Below are positions 34,290 through 44,723 of a DNA stretch of 64,000 nucleotides, piece by piece. The stretch is taken from the NCBI RefSeq assembly GCF_001704415.2, contig NC_030820.1, forward strand, positions 744,001 through 808,000. Direction: 5' to 3'. The stretch is from Capra hircus (lineage: Eukaryota; Chordata; Mammalia; Artiodactyla; Bovidae). The notes under the pieces were generated by a model. That model was not told the DNA's origin, did no database searches, and saw nothing but the letters and a program-made list of their open reading frames with translations. Made by a program: the position numbers and the translations under genes. The stretch's first letter is position 1. Every line of letters begins with the position of its first letter.

Positions 34290-35085
34290 ATATGCAGATT
34301 TGCAGACGACACCACCCTTATGGCAGAAAGTGAAGAGGAACTAAAAAGCCTCTTGATGAAAGTGAAAGTGGAGAGTGAAAAAGTTGGCTTAAAGCTCAAC
34401 ATTCAGAAAATGAAGATCATGGCATCCGGTCCCATCACTTCATGGGAAATAGATGGGGAAACAGTGGAAACAGTGTCAGACTTTATGTTTTGGGGCTCCA
34501 AAATCACTGCAGATGGTGACTGCAGCCATGAAATTAAAAGATGCTTACTCCTTGGAAGCAAAGTTATGACCAACCTAGATAGCATATTCAAAAGCAGAGA
34601 CATTTCTTTGCCAACAAAGGTCTGTCTAGTCAAGGCTATGGTTTTTCCACTGGTCATGTATGGAGGTGAGAGTTGGACTGTGAAGAAAGCTGAGTGCCGA
34701 AGAATTGATGCTTTTGAACTGGGTGTTGAAGAAGACTCTTGAGAGTCCCTTGGACTGCAAGGAGATCCAACCAGTCCATTCTAAAGGAGATCAGTCCTGG
34801 GTGTTCTTTGGAAGGACTGATGCTAAAGCTGAAACTCCAGTACTTTGGCCACCTCATGCAAAGAGTTGACTCATTGGAAAAGACTCTGATGCTGGGAGGA
34901 ATTGGGGGCAGGAGGAGAAGGGGACGACAGAGGATGAGATGGCTGGATGGTATCACTGACTCGATGAACGGGAATCTGCGTGAACTCCGGGAGTTGGTGA
35001 TGGACCAAGGAGGCCTGGTGTGCTGCGATTCATGGGGTCGCAAAGAGTCAGACATGACTGAGCGACTGAACTGAACTGATGGGGG
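34290..35085 (+). mobile_element. BovB 3' fragment inserted in an L1
   Basis: A 5'-truncated BovB starting a few bases before the RT catalytic box and ending ctgaactgaactgat with a short A run. Both sides are L1 sequence. The left flank tggaaaaaaa and right flank gggaaaaaaa could be a low-complexity target-site duplication. Confidence 0.92.
34299..34738 (+). pseudogene. BovB RT C-terminal part with FADD box
   Basis: An open piece of about 145 codons. The catalytic box reads FADD (34299-34310), a conservative change from YADD. It is followed by LLMKVKVESEKVGLKLNIQK, the GSKITADGDC block, SIFKSRDISLPTKV, and a GGESWTVKKAECRR block in which the usual CESW cysteine is glycine. A frameshift near 34,720 moves the rest (TARRSNQSILKEISPG and after) into another frame, open at 34739-35074. 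Too short to act. Confidence 0.85.
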
Positions 35086-35316
35086 GAAAAAAAAAAGACT
35101 CACAGGTACAGAGAACAGACTTGTGTTTGCCAAAATGAAGAGGTGGTGGGGAAGGGAAGGGTTAGGAGTTTAGAATTAGCAGAGGTAAACTATTATGTAT
35201 AGGAAGGATAAAAGCAAGTTCCTACTCTATAGCTCAGGGAAGTATATTCAATATCCTATGGTAAAGCACAATGGAGAAGAATATGAAAAAGAATACATAT
35301 ATATAAATAATATATG

Positions 35317-35350
<34 letters not shown>
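35086..35350 (+). mobile_element. Ruminant L1 3' region, piece 2 (sense), ending in TA tract
   Basis: Continues the L1 from agactcacaggtacagagaa through acagacttgtgtttgccaaa, agcaagttcctactctatag, tatattcaatatcctatggt and gaatatgaaaaagaatacat. It ends in a TA-repeat tract at about 35321-35350. The final piece appears after the next insertions, at 37120. Confidence 0.82.
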
Positions 35351-35353
<3 letters not shown>

Positions 35354-35674
35354 AAAGTTACTCAGTCGTATCTGACTCTTTGAGACCCCATGGACTGTAT
35401 GCTCAGTCGTGTCCGACTCTGCGACCCCATGGACTGTAGCCTATCAGGCTCCTATGTCCATGGGATTTTCCAGGCAAGAATGCTGGAGTGGATTGCCATT
35501 TTATTCTCCAGGGGATCTTTCTGACCCAGGAATCGAACCCGGGTCTCCTGCATTGCAGGCAGATGCTTTACTGTCTGAGCCGCCAGGGAACCCCCGGACT
35601 ATATAGTCCATGGAATTCTCCAGACCAAAATGCGAGTGGGTAGCCTTTCCCTTCTCCAGGGGATCAAACCCAGG
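35351..35674 (-). mobile_element. Outer Bov-tA SINE (antisense), split by another Bov-tA
   Basis: Left part 35351-35400 (gaaagttactcagtcgtatc ... catggactgtat), right part 35596-35674 (gtccatggaattctccagac to caaacccagg). The two join within the Bov-A body across the inner SINE. The right part lacks some bases between ggggatc and aaaccc and never reaches the tRNA head. Confidence 0.8.
35401..35595 (-). mobile_element. Inner Bov-tA SINE (antisense)
   Basis: Complete body and head (gctcagtcgtgtccgactct to gagccgccagggaaccccc). Direct repeats ggactgtat (35392-35400) and ggactatat (35596-35604) flank it, differing by one base. This fits a target-site duplication inside the older SINE. Confidence 0.88.
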
Positions 35675-35844
35675 ATTAATCTGCCTGCAATGTACAAGAT
35701 CTGTATTCGATCCCTGGGTTGGGTAGATCCCCTGGAGAAGGGAAGTATTCTGGCCTGGAGAGTCCCCTGGACAGAGGAGACCAGCAGGCTATAATCCATG
35801 GGGAAGAAAAGAGAGTCAGACATGACTGAGCAACTAACTATATA
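35675..35844 (+). mobile_element. Bov-tA SINE, head truncated
   Basis: Starts inside the head at attaatctgcctgcaatgta, has the B box gtattcgatccctggg and the body to agagtcagacatgactgagc. It abuts the antisense outer Bov-tA, making an inverted pair. Confidence 0.85.
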
Positions 35845-35849
35845 TATTA

Positions 35850-37119
35850 CACTCATCTCACATGCTAATAAAGTAATGCTCAAAATTCTCCAAGCCAGGC
35901 TTCAGCAATATGTGAACCATGAACTTCCAGATGTTCAAGCTGGTTTTAGAAAGGGCAGAGGAATCAGAGATCAAATTGCCAACATCTGCTGGATCATGGA
36001 AAAAGCAAAAGAGTTCCAGAAAAACATCTATTTTCTGCTTTATTGACTATGCCAAAGCCTTTGACTGTGTGGATCACAATAAACTGTGGAAAATTCTGAG
36101 AGAGATGGGAATACCAGACCACCTGACCTGCCTCTTGAGAAATCTGTATGCAGGTCAGGAAGCAACAGTTAGAACTGAACATGGAACAACAAATTGGTTC
36201 CAAATAGGAAAAGGAGTACGTCAAGGCTGTATATTGTCACCCTGCTTATTTAACTTCTATGCAAAGTACACCATGAGAAACACTGGGCTGGAAGAAGCAC
36301 AACCTGGAATCAAGATTGCCAGGAGAAATATCACTAACCTCAGATATGCAGATGACACCACTCTTATGGCAGAAAGAGGAACTAAAAAGCCTCTTGATGA
36401 AAGTGAAAGAGGAGAGTGAAAAAGTTGGCTTAAAGCTCAACATTCAGAAAATGAAGATCATGGCATCTGGTCCCATCACTTCATGGGAAATAGATGGGGA
36501 AACAGTGGAAACAGTGTCAGACTTTATTTTTTTGCACTCCAGAATCACTGCAGATGGTGACTGCAGCCATGAAATTAAAAGACACTTACTCCTTGGAAGG
36601 AAAGTTATGACCAACCTAGGTAGCATATTCAAAAGCAGACACATTACTTTGCCAACAAAGGCCGGTCTAGTCAAGGCTATGGTTTTCCAGTGGTCATATA
36701 TGGATGTGAGAGTTGGATTGTGAAGAAAGTTGAGCGCCAAAGAATTGATGCTTTTGAACTGTGGTGTTGGAGAAGACACTTGAAAGTCCCTTGGACTGCA
36801 AGGAGGCCCAACCAGTCCCTTCTAAAGGAGATCAGTCCTGGGTGTTCATTGCAAGTACTGATGTTGAAGCTGAAATGCCAATATTTTGGCCGCCTCACGC
36901 AAAGAGTTGACTCACTGGAACAGACCATGATGCTGGGAGGATTTGGGGGCAGGAGGAGAAGGGGACGACAGAGGATGAGATGGCTGGATGGGATCACTGA
37001 TCAATGGACATGAATTTGAGTGAACTCCGGGAGCTGGTGATGGACAGGGAGGCCTGGCGTGCTGCGGTTCTTGGGATTGCAAAGAGTTGGACATGATTGA
37101 GCAACTGAACTGAACTGAT
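35850..37119 (+). mobile_element. BovB, 5'-truncated
   Basis: Starts with cactcatctcacatgctaat in the N-terminal RT region and runs to the tail gagcaactgaactgaactga. About 1.27 kb. It lies between pieces 2 and 3 of the sense L1. Confidence 0.93.
35919..36723 (+). pseudogene. BovB reverse transcriptase in two overlapping frames
   Basis: The first frame (35919-36419) carries FCFIDYAKAFDCVDHNKLW (motif A, intact), IPDHLTCLLRNLYAGQE, motif B GVRQGCILSPCLFN and an intact YADD box at 36345-36356. It then shifts frame after MAER, because bases normally encoding SEEE are missing. The second frame (36316-36723) continues ELKSLLMKVKEESEKVGL to the ITADGDC block and LVKAMVF, where another base loss near 36,685 ends it. 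An earlier frame (35798-36046) holds the N-terminal ANKVMLKILQARLQQYVNHE. At least three indels inactivate it. Confidence 0.87.
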
Positions 37120-37163
37120 ACACACTTATATATATGTATGTATGTATAACTGAGTCACTTTGG
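37120..37163 (+). mobile_element. Ruminant L1 3' region, piece 3 (sense)
   Basis: Holds atatatatgtatgtatgtat followed by aactgagtcactttg, which continues the L1 3' end where piece 2 stopped. It breaks off at about 37,156, just where the element would normally read ctgtacagcag. Confidence 0.72.
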
Positions 37164-37239
37164 CTTTAGAATCAAGTAACATAAAATCTGATAATAAATC
37201 TAATTGGTTACTCTTTCAGCCTTTCATTAAACAAACATT

Positions 37240-37310
37240 TATATTTTAAAATCTTATTCAATATAGTTGATTTACAGTGTTGTGTTAAATTTCTGCTGTA
37301 CAGCAGTTTT
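37240..37310 (-). mobile_element. L1 3' terminus (antisense), possibly the inverted end of piece 3
   Basis: Antisense L1 terminal bases: cttattcaatatagttgatt, acagtgttgtgttaaatttc, and the palindrome ctgctgtacagcag. This is the part missing from the sense copy that stops at 37,156. Confidence 0.72.
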
Positions 37311-38083
37311 TCATCTTTTTATCACAATTCCCCCATTCTGAAGCTGTAATTTTGATTTGTATCTATTGACTAGAATATAGATTTTAATACTTTTGAGAAA
37401 TATTTCATATATATTAAATTTGATGTTCTCATGCATATCAAAATATCATTCTATTAATTTTGCCAAAGTACTTGGATAATTCTATAGACTCTTTCATTAC
37501 AGGCATTTCTCTCTGAAACTTTGTTGACCTGTTATGTGATAAAAGAAGTGCAGCTATCCTGATTTTTATTTCTTTGTAAGAAATTCTTGCTGCTTTTACC
37601 TTCCTGAAAGTTCTAAGGACTTTTTTTTTTAATCCCCTTGAAGTATTTTTGTAAAAATCAAGTCGTTATCATATGTATTGACATTGATAATATTTTATAA
37701 CTTTCACTTGGAATCTCAGGAATTATTTTAGATGGACAGATTTGGAAACGTTTCCATCTGCTTTTTCCTTAATTCTTAATCCTGCTGGATTTATCTGGCC
37801 TTAGCCTCTGGAGTATCAGTTTGCACTATTTGGGTGTACTTTTCATATTTGTTATCTTCTTTCCCATTGATTTTATCTTTTTAAAATAAAAACACTCTGA
37901 GTTTAAAAGATTTTTTTTTCTGTATCAGTGGTTTAATTTTTCTGCTCTGACAATTAGGCACCCTATTTGTAGCAAAGACTAATTTTGCTATGGTTCTTTC
38001 TTTCTTACTGTTGTCTTGTTTGACTATTCAGCTCTGATATTATTTCTGCCTGTCTGTTTTATCTCATCCTCTGGCCTTGTCTT
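37311..38083. other. No gene or named repeat recognised
   Basis: AT-rich. Some blocks (such as ctgctggatttatctggcct near 37,782) have the feel of an old antisense LINE, but I cannot support a family. Confidence 0.4.
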
Positions 38084-38163
38084 TTCATTATTTATATAGT
38101 TCTGTTTCAAGGAATTTTATTGATTCATTATTTATATACTTCTGTTTCAAGGAATTTTATTGA
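38084..38163 (+). repeat. 40-bp tandem duplication
   Basis: The 40-bp unit starting ttcattatttatata occurs at 38084-38123 and 38124-38163, with one mismatch (gttctg against cttctg). Confidence 0.93.
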
Positions 38164-38248
38164 TGCCATAAAGCAGATGCTTCACTTGTTTTGCTCTGTT
38201 AATGTTTCCCCAAATATACGTTCTTGTTTGTTTTATATGTATATGTGT

Positions 38249-38281
38249 GTCTTTACCACCTGAGTCAGTAGGGAAGCCCTA
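38249..38281 (-). mobile_element. Bov-tA head scrap (antisense)
   Basis: Only the terminal head remains: gtctttaccacctgagtcag followed by tagggaagccct. The body is missing, as if only the tRNA end was retained or duplicated. Confidence 0.7.
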
Positions 38282-39214
38282 TAATGACCATACTTCTATA
38301 TTATTTGGTATTCTGGCAAAAATTATTTGAATGATTTCTTTCTAGTCTATGAAAGTACCATACATTGTTTTTCTACCTCCTCCTGTTGCTTGGACATCTT
38401 TCACCCAAAAGAGTCACTGATTAGCTGAAGTTCTGTTGGTTCTGGGTGAGGCAGCTCACATTTGGTTGAAGGCAATTTTCAGAAAGGGCCACTAGGAGCT
38501 GTCAGCGGGCAACACTCAAGAGCTGGGTGATGGGGATCAGCAGGGGCACCCACGGCACCCCACATGTGGATCCTGCACATTGCCTTCCCTGTGAATTGTA
38601 TGTGTGTGCTCTCTACCCATTTCCTTGTTTGTTGGTTAAGTGTTAATTATTGAAAAAATAAGTATATAGTACCTATTATATGTTAGAGATCGTGAATATT
38701 CCTAAAAGATTTACTTCAGTGCAACTCCAGAGGTCCAGAGCTCTTTATATTGAGAGGATCTCTTCACAATAATAATAACCCTTTTATCTATTAGATTTGT
38801 AGTAAAACATCTTCCTGACTTCCTGTTTTCTTTTTAAGACATACGATGGTTTAGCCTAAAGAATTTGAAAAACCTTTTCCTGTTGAAATTATCCGTGGCT
38901 TTCTTTATAATTCTTCCATTTGTTCTATGTATGAAAAAAATATTCAAATGACCTATAAGACTGATATATATCCAGATCTGTATTTTTCATCTTTTGTTTT
39001 AATAGTTACCTTTAAAAAAGTTCTACAGGACTTTATTAAATTTTTGTGATAAGTAAGATTCAGATGAATGTATTTTCTTCAGAAATCAGTAGCCAATTTT
39101 TACTGTGCTATTTCTTTTTTTTTAACCTGTTCATGTGTGACTTTCCTTATCCTGTACTCCAAAGGATCACACTTCAATATTATATATATATATATTTATA
39201 TTTATGTATGCATA
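38282..39214. other. No gene or repeat recognised
   Basis: Unassigned, with a TA tract at about 39178-39198. Confidence 0.45.
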
Positions 39215-39305
39215 TATTTCTGAAGAATTCCATGGACAGAGGAGCCTCATGGGCTACTGTCCATGGAGTTGTAGAGTTGGACACAACTGAGCAACTAACA
39301 CTATA
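39215..39305 (+). mobile_element. Bov-A body fragment
   Basis: ctgaagaattccatggacag through gtccatggagttgtagagtt to acacaactgagcaactaaca. The tRNA head and first half of the body are missing. Confidence 0.85.
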
Positions 39306-39555
39306 CACTATGCATATATTTGTGTATTATTTATAATACTGACATATACTATACCTATGATATAATATTATTTAATGTAATACGAACATAAATTTATAAA
39401 TTTGTGTACATATATTTAGCATTGTGTTACAGGTGTCAGGAATGTTTAATAATATAAAATTTGTGATGTGAATAAAGAAGGAGATAGGGTATCCCCAGCT
39501 TATTGATGAGCACTGCCACCCAAAATGTTCATCTGTCCCAGGAGGCTTGCTGGGC

Positions 39556-39785
39556 GTGGACGGAAGAGCCTGGTAGGCTGCAGTCCATGGGGTTGCTAAG
39601 AGTCAGACATGATTGAGTGACTTCACTTTCACTTTTCACTTTCATGTTTTGGAGAAGAAAAAGGCAACACACTCCAGTGTTCTTGCTTGGAGAATCCCAG
39701 GGACGGGGGAGCCTGGTGGGCTGCTGTCTATGAGGTCGCACAGAGTCGGACACGACTGAAGCGACTTAGCAGTAGCAGCAGCAGT
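39556..39785 (+). mobile_element. Bov-A2 SINE, 5'-truncated, inside long direct repeats
   Basis: The first monomer starts part-way (gtggacggaagagcctggta). The linker cttcactttcacttttcact and the complete second monomer follow, ending agcagtagcagcagcag. About 40 bp of flank (39516-39555) is repeated at 39786-39826 with a few differences, much longer than the 9-13 bp duplications around other SINEs here. Confidence 0.9.
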
Positions 39786-39826
39786 CACCTAAAATGCTTC
39801 ATCTGTCCCGGGAGGCTTGCTGGGCA

Positions 39827-41155
39827 TGTGGGGAGGGCAGGGAGCCAGATGGCACCTGTGGTTCTGTGCCTCTGATCCTTATGGGGTGGAGAGCAATCCC
39901 TCAGCACTGGTCCCCTGGGAAGCTGCTGGCAAGGCAAGTATGTTCCCTGTGTGTATCTCCACCATGTGTAAGGAGCCAACAGAATCATAGCATCTGTTTG
40001 ATGGATGTACAGAAAATCAGCCTGGACCCTCTCAACCTGTTCATCATCTCAGCATCACCTATACAGACTGGTAATTGATTAAGGAATTTATCGCATTGAC
40101 CTGTGACCACGAGTTTTGCCTCCCAGCTGCCTCAGAAACCTAAAGTACTCTGGACAGTTAAAAACTTGTTAGTGACCAGTGAAGCTTAAGCATTAAGGGT
40201 TGAGATCTTCCCATCCTTTGAGAAAAGGGCCACAGGTACGTGCTGCCTTTGGTGTTTTGGTATGTGTAATTGGCACCTGTGTGTGTTGAGCACCCTGTAA
40301 GCTAGAGGATTCCTCTATTCACACTGTAATCGTCAGTTGTCTGTCTCTCCATGACTCAGGCTGGTCTCCAGTAAGCTGGACAGCAGCGCACCCTCCCAAC
40401 CAGGACGTCAAGAATTCTTGGCGGACCTTGAGGTCTGTCTTGTAGGTCTGCCCTTCTCCGCTCCTGCCTTTCCATCAGGAGGCCAGTGCGAGTGGAAGTG
40501 GGGCCTTTCGCTACCCTGATTCCTCTCCTGGAGGGCCTGGAGGCCGTAAGCAAGTGAGATCAGTGGCTGCTTATTTACGGCTGGGACTGTTGCCCAGGGC
40601 TGTGTAGGGAAAGAGAATTCTGGGGAGAAGAGAGGTGGCTGTCTTATGTCGGGTCCCTTGGAAGCAGAGTGGGATTCCCCCATAAGCTGTGTATTGAGGG
40701 GATGCTCTCAGGGGAAAGAGAGTGAGGGAATCCGAACAAAGTAGGCCTGTAAGGAAGTGAGGAAGGCATCCCACCTCAGCCTGGTCCCTCAGCAAGCTCC
40801 GGAGTAGGAGTTGTCCCTCATGGACTGCAGCCCATCCTTGGCTCCCCACAGCCTCTCTGACCCAGGGGTGGGTTGCAGCTGCCTCCTCCCAGAGTGGTGC
40901 TCTTCTGCCAAGGTGTACTCCTCAGAAAGGGACCATTCTCCCCAGCAGAGTGTGGGTGGGGCTGGTAGCAAAAACCCGCCGCGTCTGTGGAGTTGGGGCT
41001 CCTGTCCAGCAGAGGGGATGCGTGTGGGGTGCTGCAGTTCCAGCTTCACTTCCTCTCCAGGCCCCAGAAGTCAGTCTATTACTCTGCATATGCAATCTTG
41101 GCAGGTATGAGTGGTGGGAAGTATCTTGTACATCTGTGTGCTTGCTGCTTATTAT
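39827..41155. other. GC-richer unassigned stretch
   Basis: About 1.3 kb, noticeably richer in G and C than the surroundings. Many short open frames occur on both strands, as expected from low stop-codon density. No protein family, splice-bounded exon or CpG-dense island was recognised. The overlapping frames at 40408-41219 are not supported as genes. Confidence 0.5.
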
Positions 41156-41275
41156 TGTCTGTTCTCCACTAGATTTCATACGCCCCATATTTCATCACTG
41201 CTCTATCACCGGTTTCTAAAACAGTACCTGGCACTCAGTACATAATCGGAACATAATTTGTTGACTACATGAATG
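41156..41275 (+). mobile_element. L2 LINE 3' end
   Basis: The series ctgttctccactagatttca, catcactgctctatcaccgg, aaacagtacctggcactcag, and a diverged aataaatatttgttgaatga-type end (here ataatttgttgactacatga) is the conserved L2 terminus. Confidence 0.72.
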
Positions 41276-41930
41276 AGTGGCTGGGGGTGGGGCGAGGTAG
41301 GGTGTCAAAGGGGCCCATCTGGGACCATCCGACGTCTGGGTAGTGCCTGGCTGTTTTGGACCACGTCAGCTTTGTGCCCAGATGGTCTTGGGTCCCTGCT
41401 TCTCGGTCCTGGGTTCCCATCCCCCTCCTTTCACATGCTTCACTCCCAACACCTGCTCCCTGTTCAGAAGACAGCCCTTGACTCCTCTTCAAAGGTGCCA
41501 GGAGTGCCTGGGAGTTTCCTCCTGGGGACGTTGTTGGCCAGCAATTGACTGGGGTGTGAAGATGAATGTCCAGCTTCCTCGCCTCAAAGCTAGAAACACT
41601 GATATAATCTACACTCTGGAGCTCGCTATAGGATCAGGCAGAAGCAAACTCAAAATGGCCTCCCTATCCTCCCTCCACTATCTGTTTCTCCTTTAAGTCA
41701 ACAAATCACATGTCTAAGTACCTTCCCCTCAAGATTTCGTTTTAGGCAACTGGATCTGTGACACGAGGTAATAAGTTAATGAGAAAGACGTGAATCAAGT
41801 AACTGGAAAACATGTGACAGGGTGACTGTAGCATGTGCCGTGAAAGAATGGTTTCACAGAAGCACTTACGTAGTTTTTGGAGATCACTAAAGACTTTCCT
41901 AGGGTAACATCTCATTAGCTGAGATAATAA
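41276..41930. other. No gene or repeat recognised
   Basis: Unassigned; overlapping open frames at 41273-41696 show no family similarity. Confidence 0.45.
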
Positions 41931-42290
41931 TAGTGAAAACTGGGCACTTTTAGCCTGTTGAGCTCTGCTTCAAGCACTTGACATGTGTTAAGTCAGTGCT
42001 TCTCAGGCTTGAATGTGTACGCAGCCAGTCCCCTCGTGATTGTAAAATGCAGCCTCTGGTGTAGGCGGTCTGGTGTGGGGCTTAAGGAATTGTATTTCTA
42101 TTCAGTTCTCTACTGCCAATGCTGCTGGATGTAGCTCAACTCATTAATCTTTATAATAGCTCCATGATGTCGATTCTATTATTTCCATTTTATAGATGAG
42201 AAAAGTAAGGCACAGAGAGGTTAAGTAATTTGCTCAGTTACACAGCTGGTTAGAGGTGGAACCATGGTTTGAACCCAGGCATACTGACTC
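41931..42290 (-). mobile_element. MIR SINE (antisense), split by a MER5-type element
   Basis: The part before the insertion (to 41993) has actgggcacttttagcctgt and caagcacttgacatgtgtta. The part after (from about 42137) has actcattaatctttataata, ccattttatagatgagaaaa, gcacagagaggttaagtaat and gtttgaacccaggcatactg. Together they give a nearly whole antisense MIR. Confidence 0.85.
41994..42136 (+). mobile_element. MER5-type hAT (Charlie-group) non-autonomous element
   Basis: Begins cagtgcttctcaggcttgaa and contains gattgtaaaatgcagcctct, ggtctggtgtggggcttaag and caatgctgctggat. This fits MER5A-like elements, diverged and without a clear right terminal repeat. It sits inside the MIR, so it transposed after the MIR was in place. 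Confidence 0.65.
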
Positions 42291-44299
42291 CTAAATATGC
42301 CATCTTAAATGCTATTAAAAGGAAAGTCTCTGCTGAAAGATGAAGTTCTGAGTAGGGTTGATCAGGCCAATAAGTGAAGCCTGTGTGTCTGATCTCAAGA
42401 TGAATGAAGCCTTGATATGGCCCCGGAAGCTCTGACTCATTGAGTGTGTGTGACTCAAAGAAAGAATTTCCAGCACTGTAACTTCCAGCCTCCATGACTT
42501 GAGCCCATTAGGTGCTGGGTTCTGATAGTGTTTCCCAGCTGCTTAAAAGTAACAAATGAGTGAGCGCCAGTGCCTAATAGAGGTGAATGATAACAGTTAT
42601 AAATAAGTTCTCCAAGATCATTTGATTTGTCTTCTGTGATATTTCAACATGTAATGTTAAACAGCAGGCAACTGGAGATTTATAACCCGATTCACTCTAA
42701 TTGATTTCTTGGCTTCCTTGTGTCTCATTAACTTTTTCTGTGTACCTAAAATGGTGCAGTAGGCTTCCTGAAAGCTGTTAGAAGGCAGCTATATAACAGT
42801 TATGAAAAATTGAGACTTGCCTTTTATTTGAAAAGTAAATAGAAATTGATTTTACTATTGAGGTACAGACAAAAAGGAAGAAAATTGACTCCAAAACCTC
42901 AACAGTGCACCCTGGATTACCCCCATCCTGGTTTAAGTTTCTCCAGCAGGGTGGAGGGGGAGGAGATTCTGAGATAAGGATCTTTGTGTGTGTAGTTTTT
43001 TTGGAAGGCAGTGCCAGGAAACCTCTGTAAGTAGTGGGAGGAGAGAAAGGGAAAGAAGACTCTGTAACACTCATTCATGGTGGGTTCATTGTCAAACTAG
43101 TCACCACTATGGGAGCTCCATCTCTGGGCTTCTCTGAGAGACAGCATAGGTCTTCCACTTTAGAGTGATTCCAACTAAGGAACAAGTCAGCTAGGATATT
43201 CATTCACTGCTCCCATCAGCCATGTGTGGAGGGCTAGGTCTTGGGGGAAAGGTGTGAAGCCCCAGCCCTTCTGGGCATAGGCCTGGCAAGCTAAGGCAGC
43301 CAGAGAAAACCATCAATCGAAGAGATGGAAGTGCTTTGGCACTTAGGGCAGTGGCCTCGGGCCGACCTGAGGATGGTTAGTGTCGAGGGGGTGTGGGCAG
43401 GGCACCTTCAGCATCTGTTAGTGTCTTATTTTGTGTACCAGCAATGCCCTGCCTCCAACACCAGTCCCCAATCTCTTGCACCTAACCTTGCGTAGTACCC
43501 AGAGTCTGACTGTGTCACTGACTCGGAGATATTTAACTAGGGCTGTTACTTATCTTACATTTTATAATACAACTCTGTCTCCCAGTCTAGAATAACAGAG
43601 TTAGACTCCGTCTATGGGTGAGATTATGTAGACTATAAAGTGCTTTGGGATTTTTATTTCATCAGTTTATTCAGAAAGCTATTATGATGGCAACTTGGCT
43701 TCAAGTGGACCCTTGAAAAAACAAAGTATTTCCAGCCAAACTGAAAATTGAATAGAAGCTTCTATGTTGTAATATTTTTAATGGGTTTAAAAATTAATCT
43801 TGCAAATGCAACATTTATGTTTAGCACTGTCAGAAGAGAAGGAGGAAGAAGAAAGTACATTCCAGGCCAAGGAGAAATAAATTCAGCTCATTCCTAGGGA
43901 CTGCCAGGCCTGTGGTGTCATTACCGGCTCTCCTGACTGGCACCACATGGGCAGTCTTGCCACCTCTCAGACCCAGCTGCTGTTTGCCCACCTGTGTGCC
44001 TCTGTTCTGCCCACAGGAAGAAAATAAAACAGAAGCAGTGTGGTCTGGCACCAGACTCAAGGTTCGGGGAAGTCTCTCCCCTCTGACTGTATTGCCCCCG
44101 CTGTGAGGGTGCTCAGGCCCGGGAGCACTCGTTGTTGACCTGTATGCCCAGCCACCCCCTAAGAACACGTTCCTGATGGGCCCGACAGGCCCGGAGGATT
44201 CACGACCTCTCTCTGATTTACTCTGAGATAGGAGAAATGTATGTTCACTTTTGTGTGCTTCATTGTGTAATTCAGTAACACAATTTCATTTTCATTATA
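42291..44299. other. No gene or repeat recognised
   Basis: About 2 kb. The segment 43,080-44,200 is richer in G and C. Open frames at 43830-44168 on the minus strand and elsewhere resemble nothing I know. Confidence 0.45.
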
Positions 44300-44462
44300 T
44301 TTTACTCAACAAACCACAATTGTGCACCATATGCCAGACAAATATCCCAAGCATTTGTCGAATTATCCTCATTTCAACTTCATCACTTTGCCATGACGTA
44401 GGTGCTGTTTTTACCCCCATTTTACAGTCGTGGAAATTGAAGCGCTGAGAAGTTAGCACTCT
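44300..44462 (-). mobile_element. MIR SINE (antisense)
   Basis: Has gtgcaccatatgccagacaa, atcctcatttcaacttcatc, taggtgctgtttttaccccc and ccattttacagtcgtggaaa, the normal antisense order. Confidence 0.78.
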
Positions 44463-44524
44463 GGTATTCTCATGAAAGCAGCATTATGACTGATGAAATG
44501 TATTTTTTAAATAATTCTGTTTTT

Positions 44525-44723
44525 GTTGTTTAGTCTTTAAGTTGAACCCAACTCTTGGTGGATTGTAGCCCACCAATCTCCTCTGCCCATGGGATTTCCC
44601 AGGCGAGAATACTGGAGTGACTCGCCATTTCCTCCTCCAGGGATTTTCCTGACCCAGGGAGCAAACCCATGTCTCCTGCGCTGGCAAGCAGATTCTTCAC
44701 CACTGAGCTGCCACGGAAGCCCT
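44525..44723 (-). mobile_element. Bov-tA SINE (antisense)
   Basis: Body from ttgttgtttagtctttaagt through gcgagaatactggagtgact, and head ending gagctgccacggaagccct. More diverged than most copies here. Confidence 0.9.

Noticed and set aside
40356..41696. Cluster of overlapping open frames on both strands in GC-richer DNA
   Set aside because: Frames overlap in several phases and strands with no family similarity, as expected where stop codons are rare.
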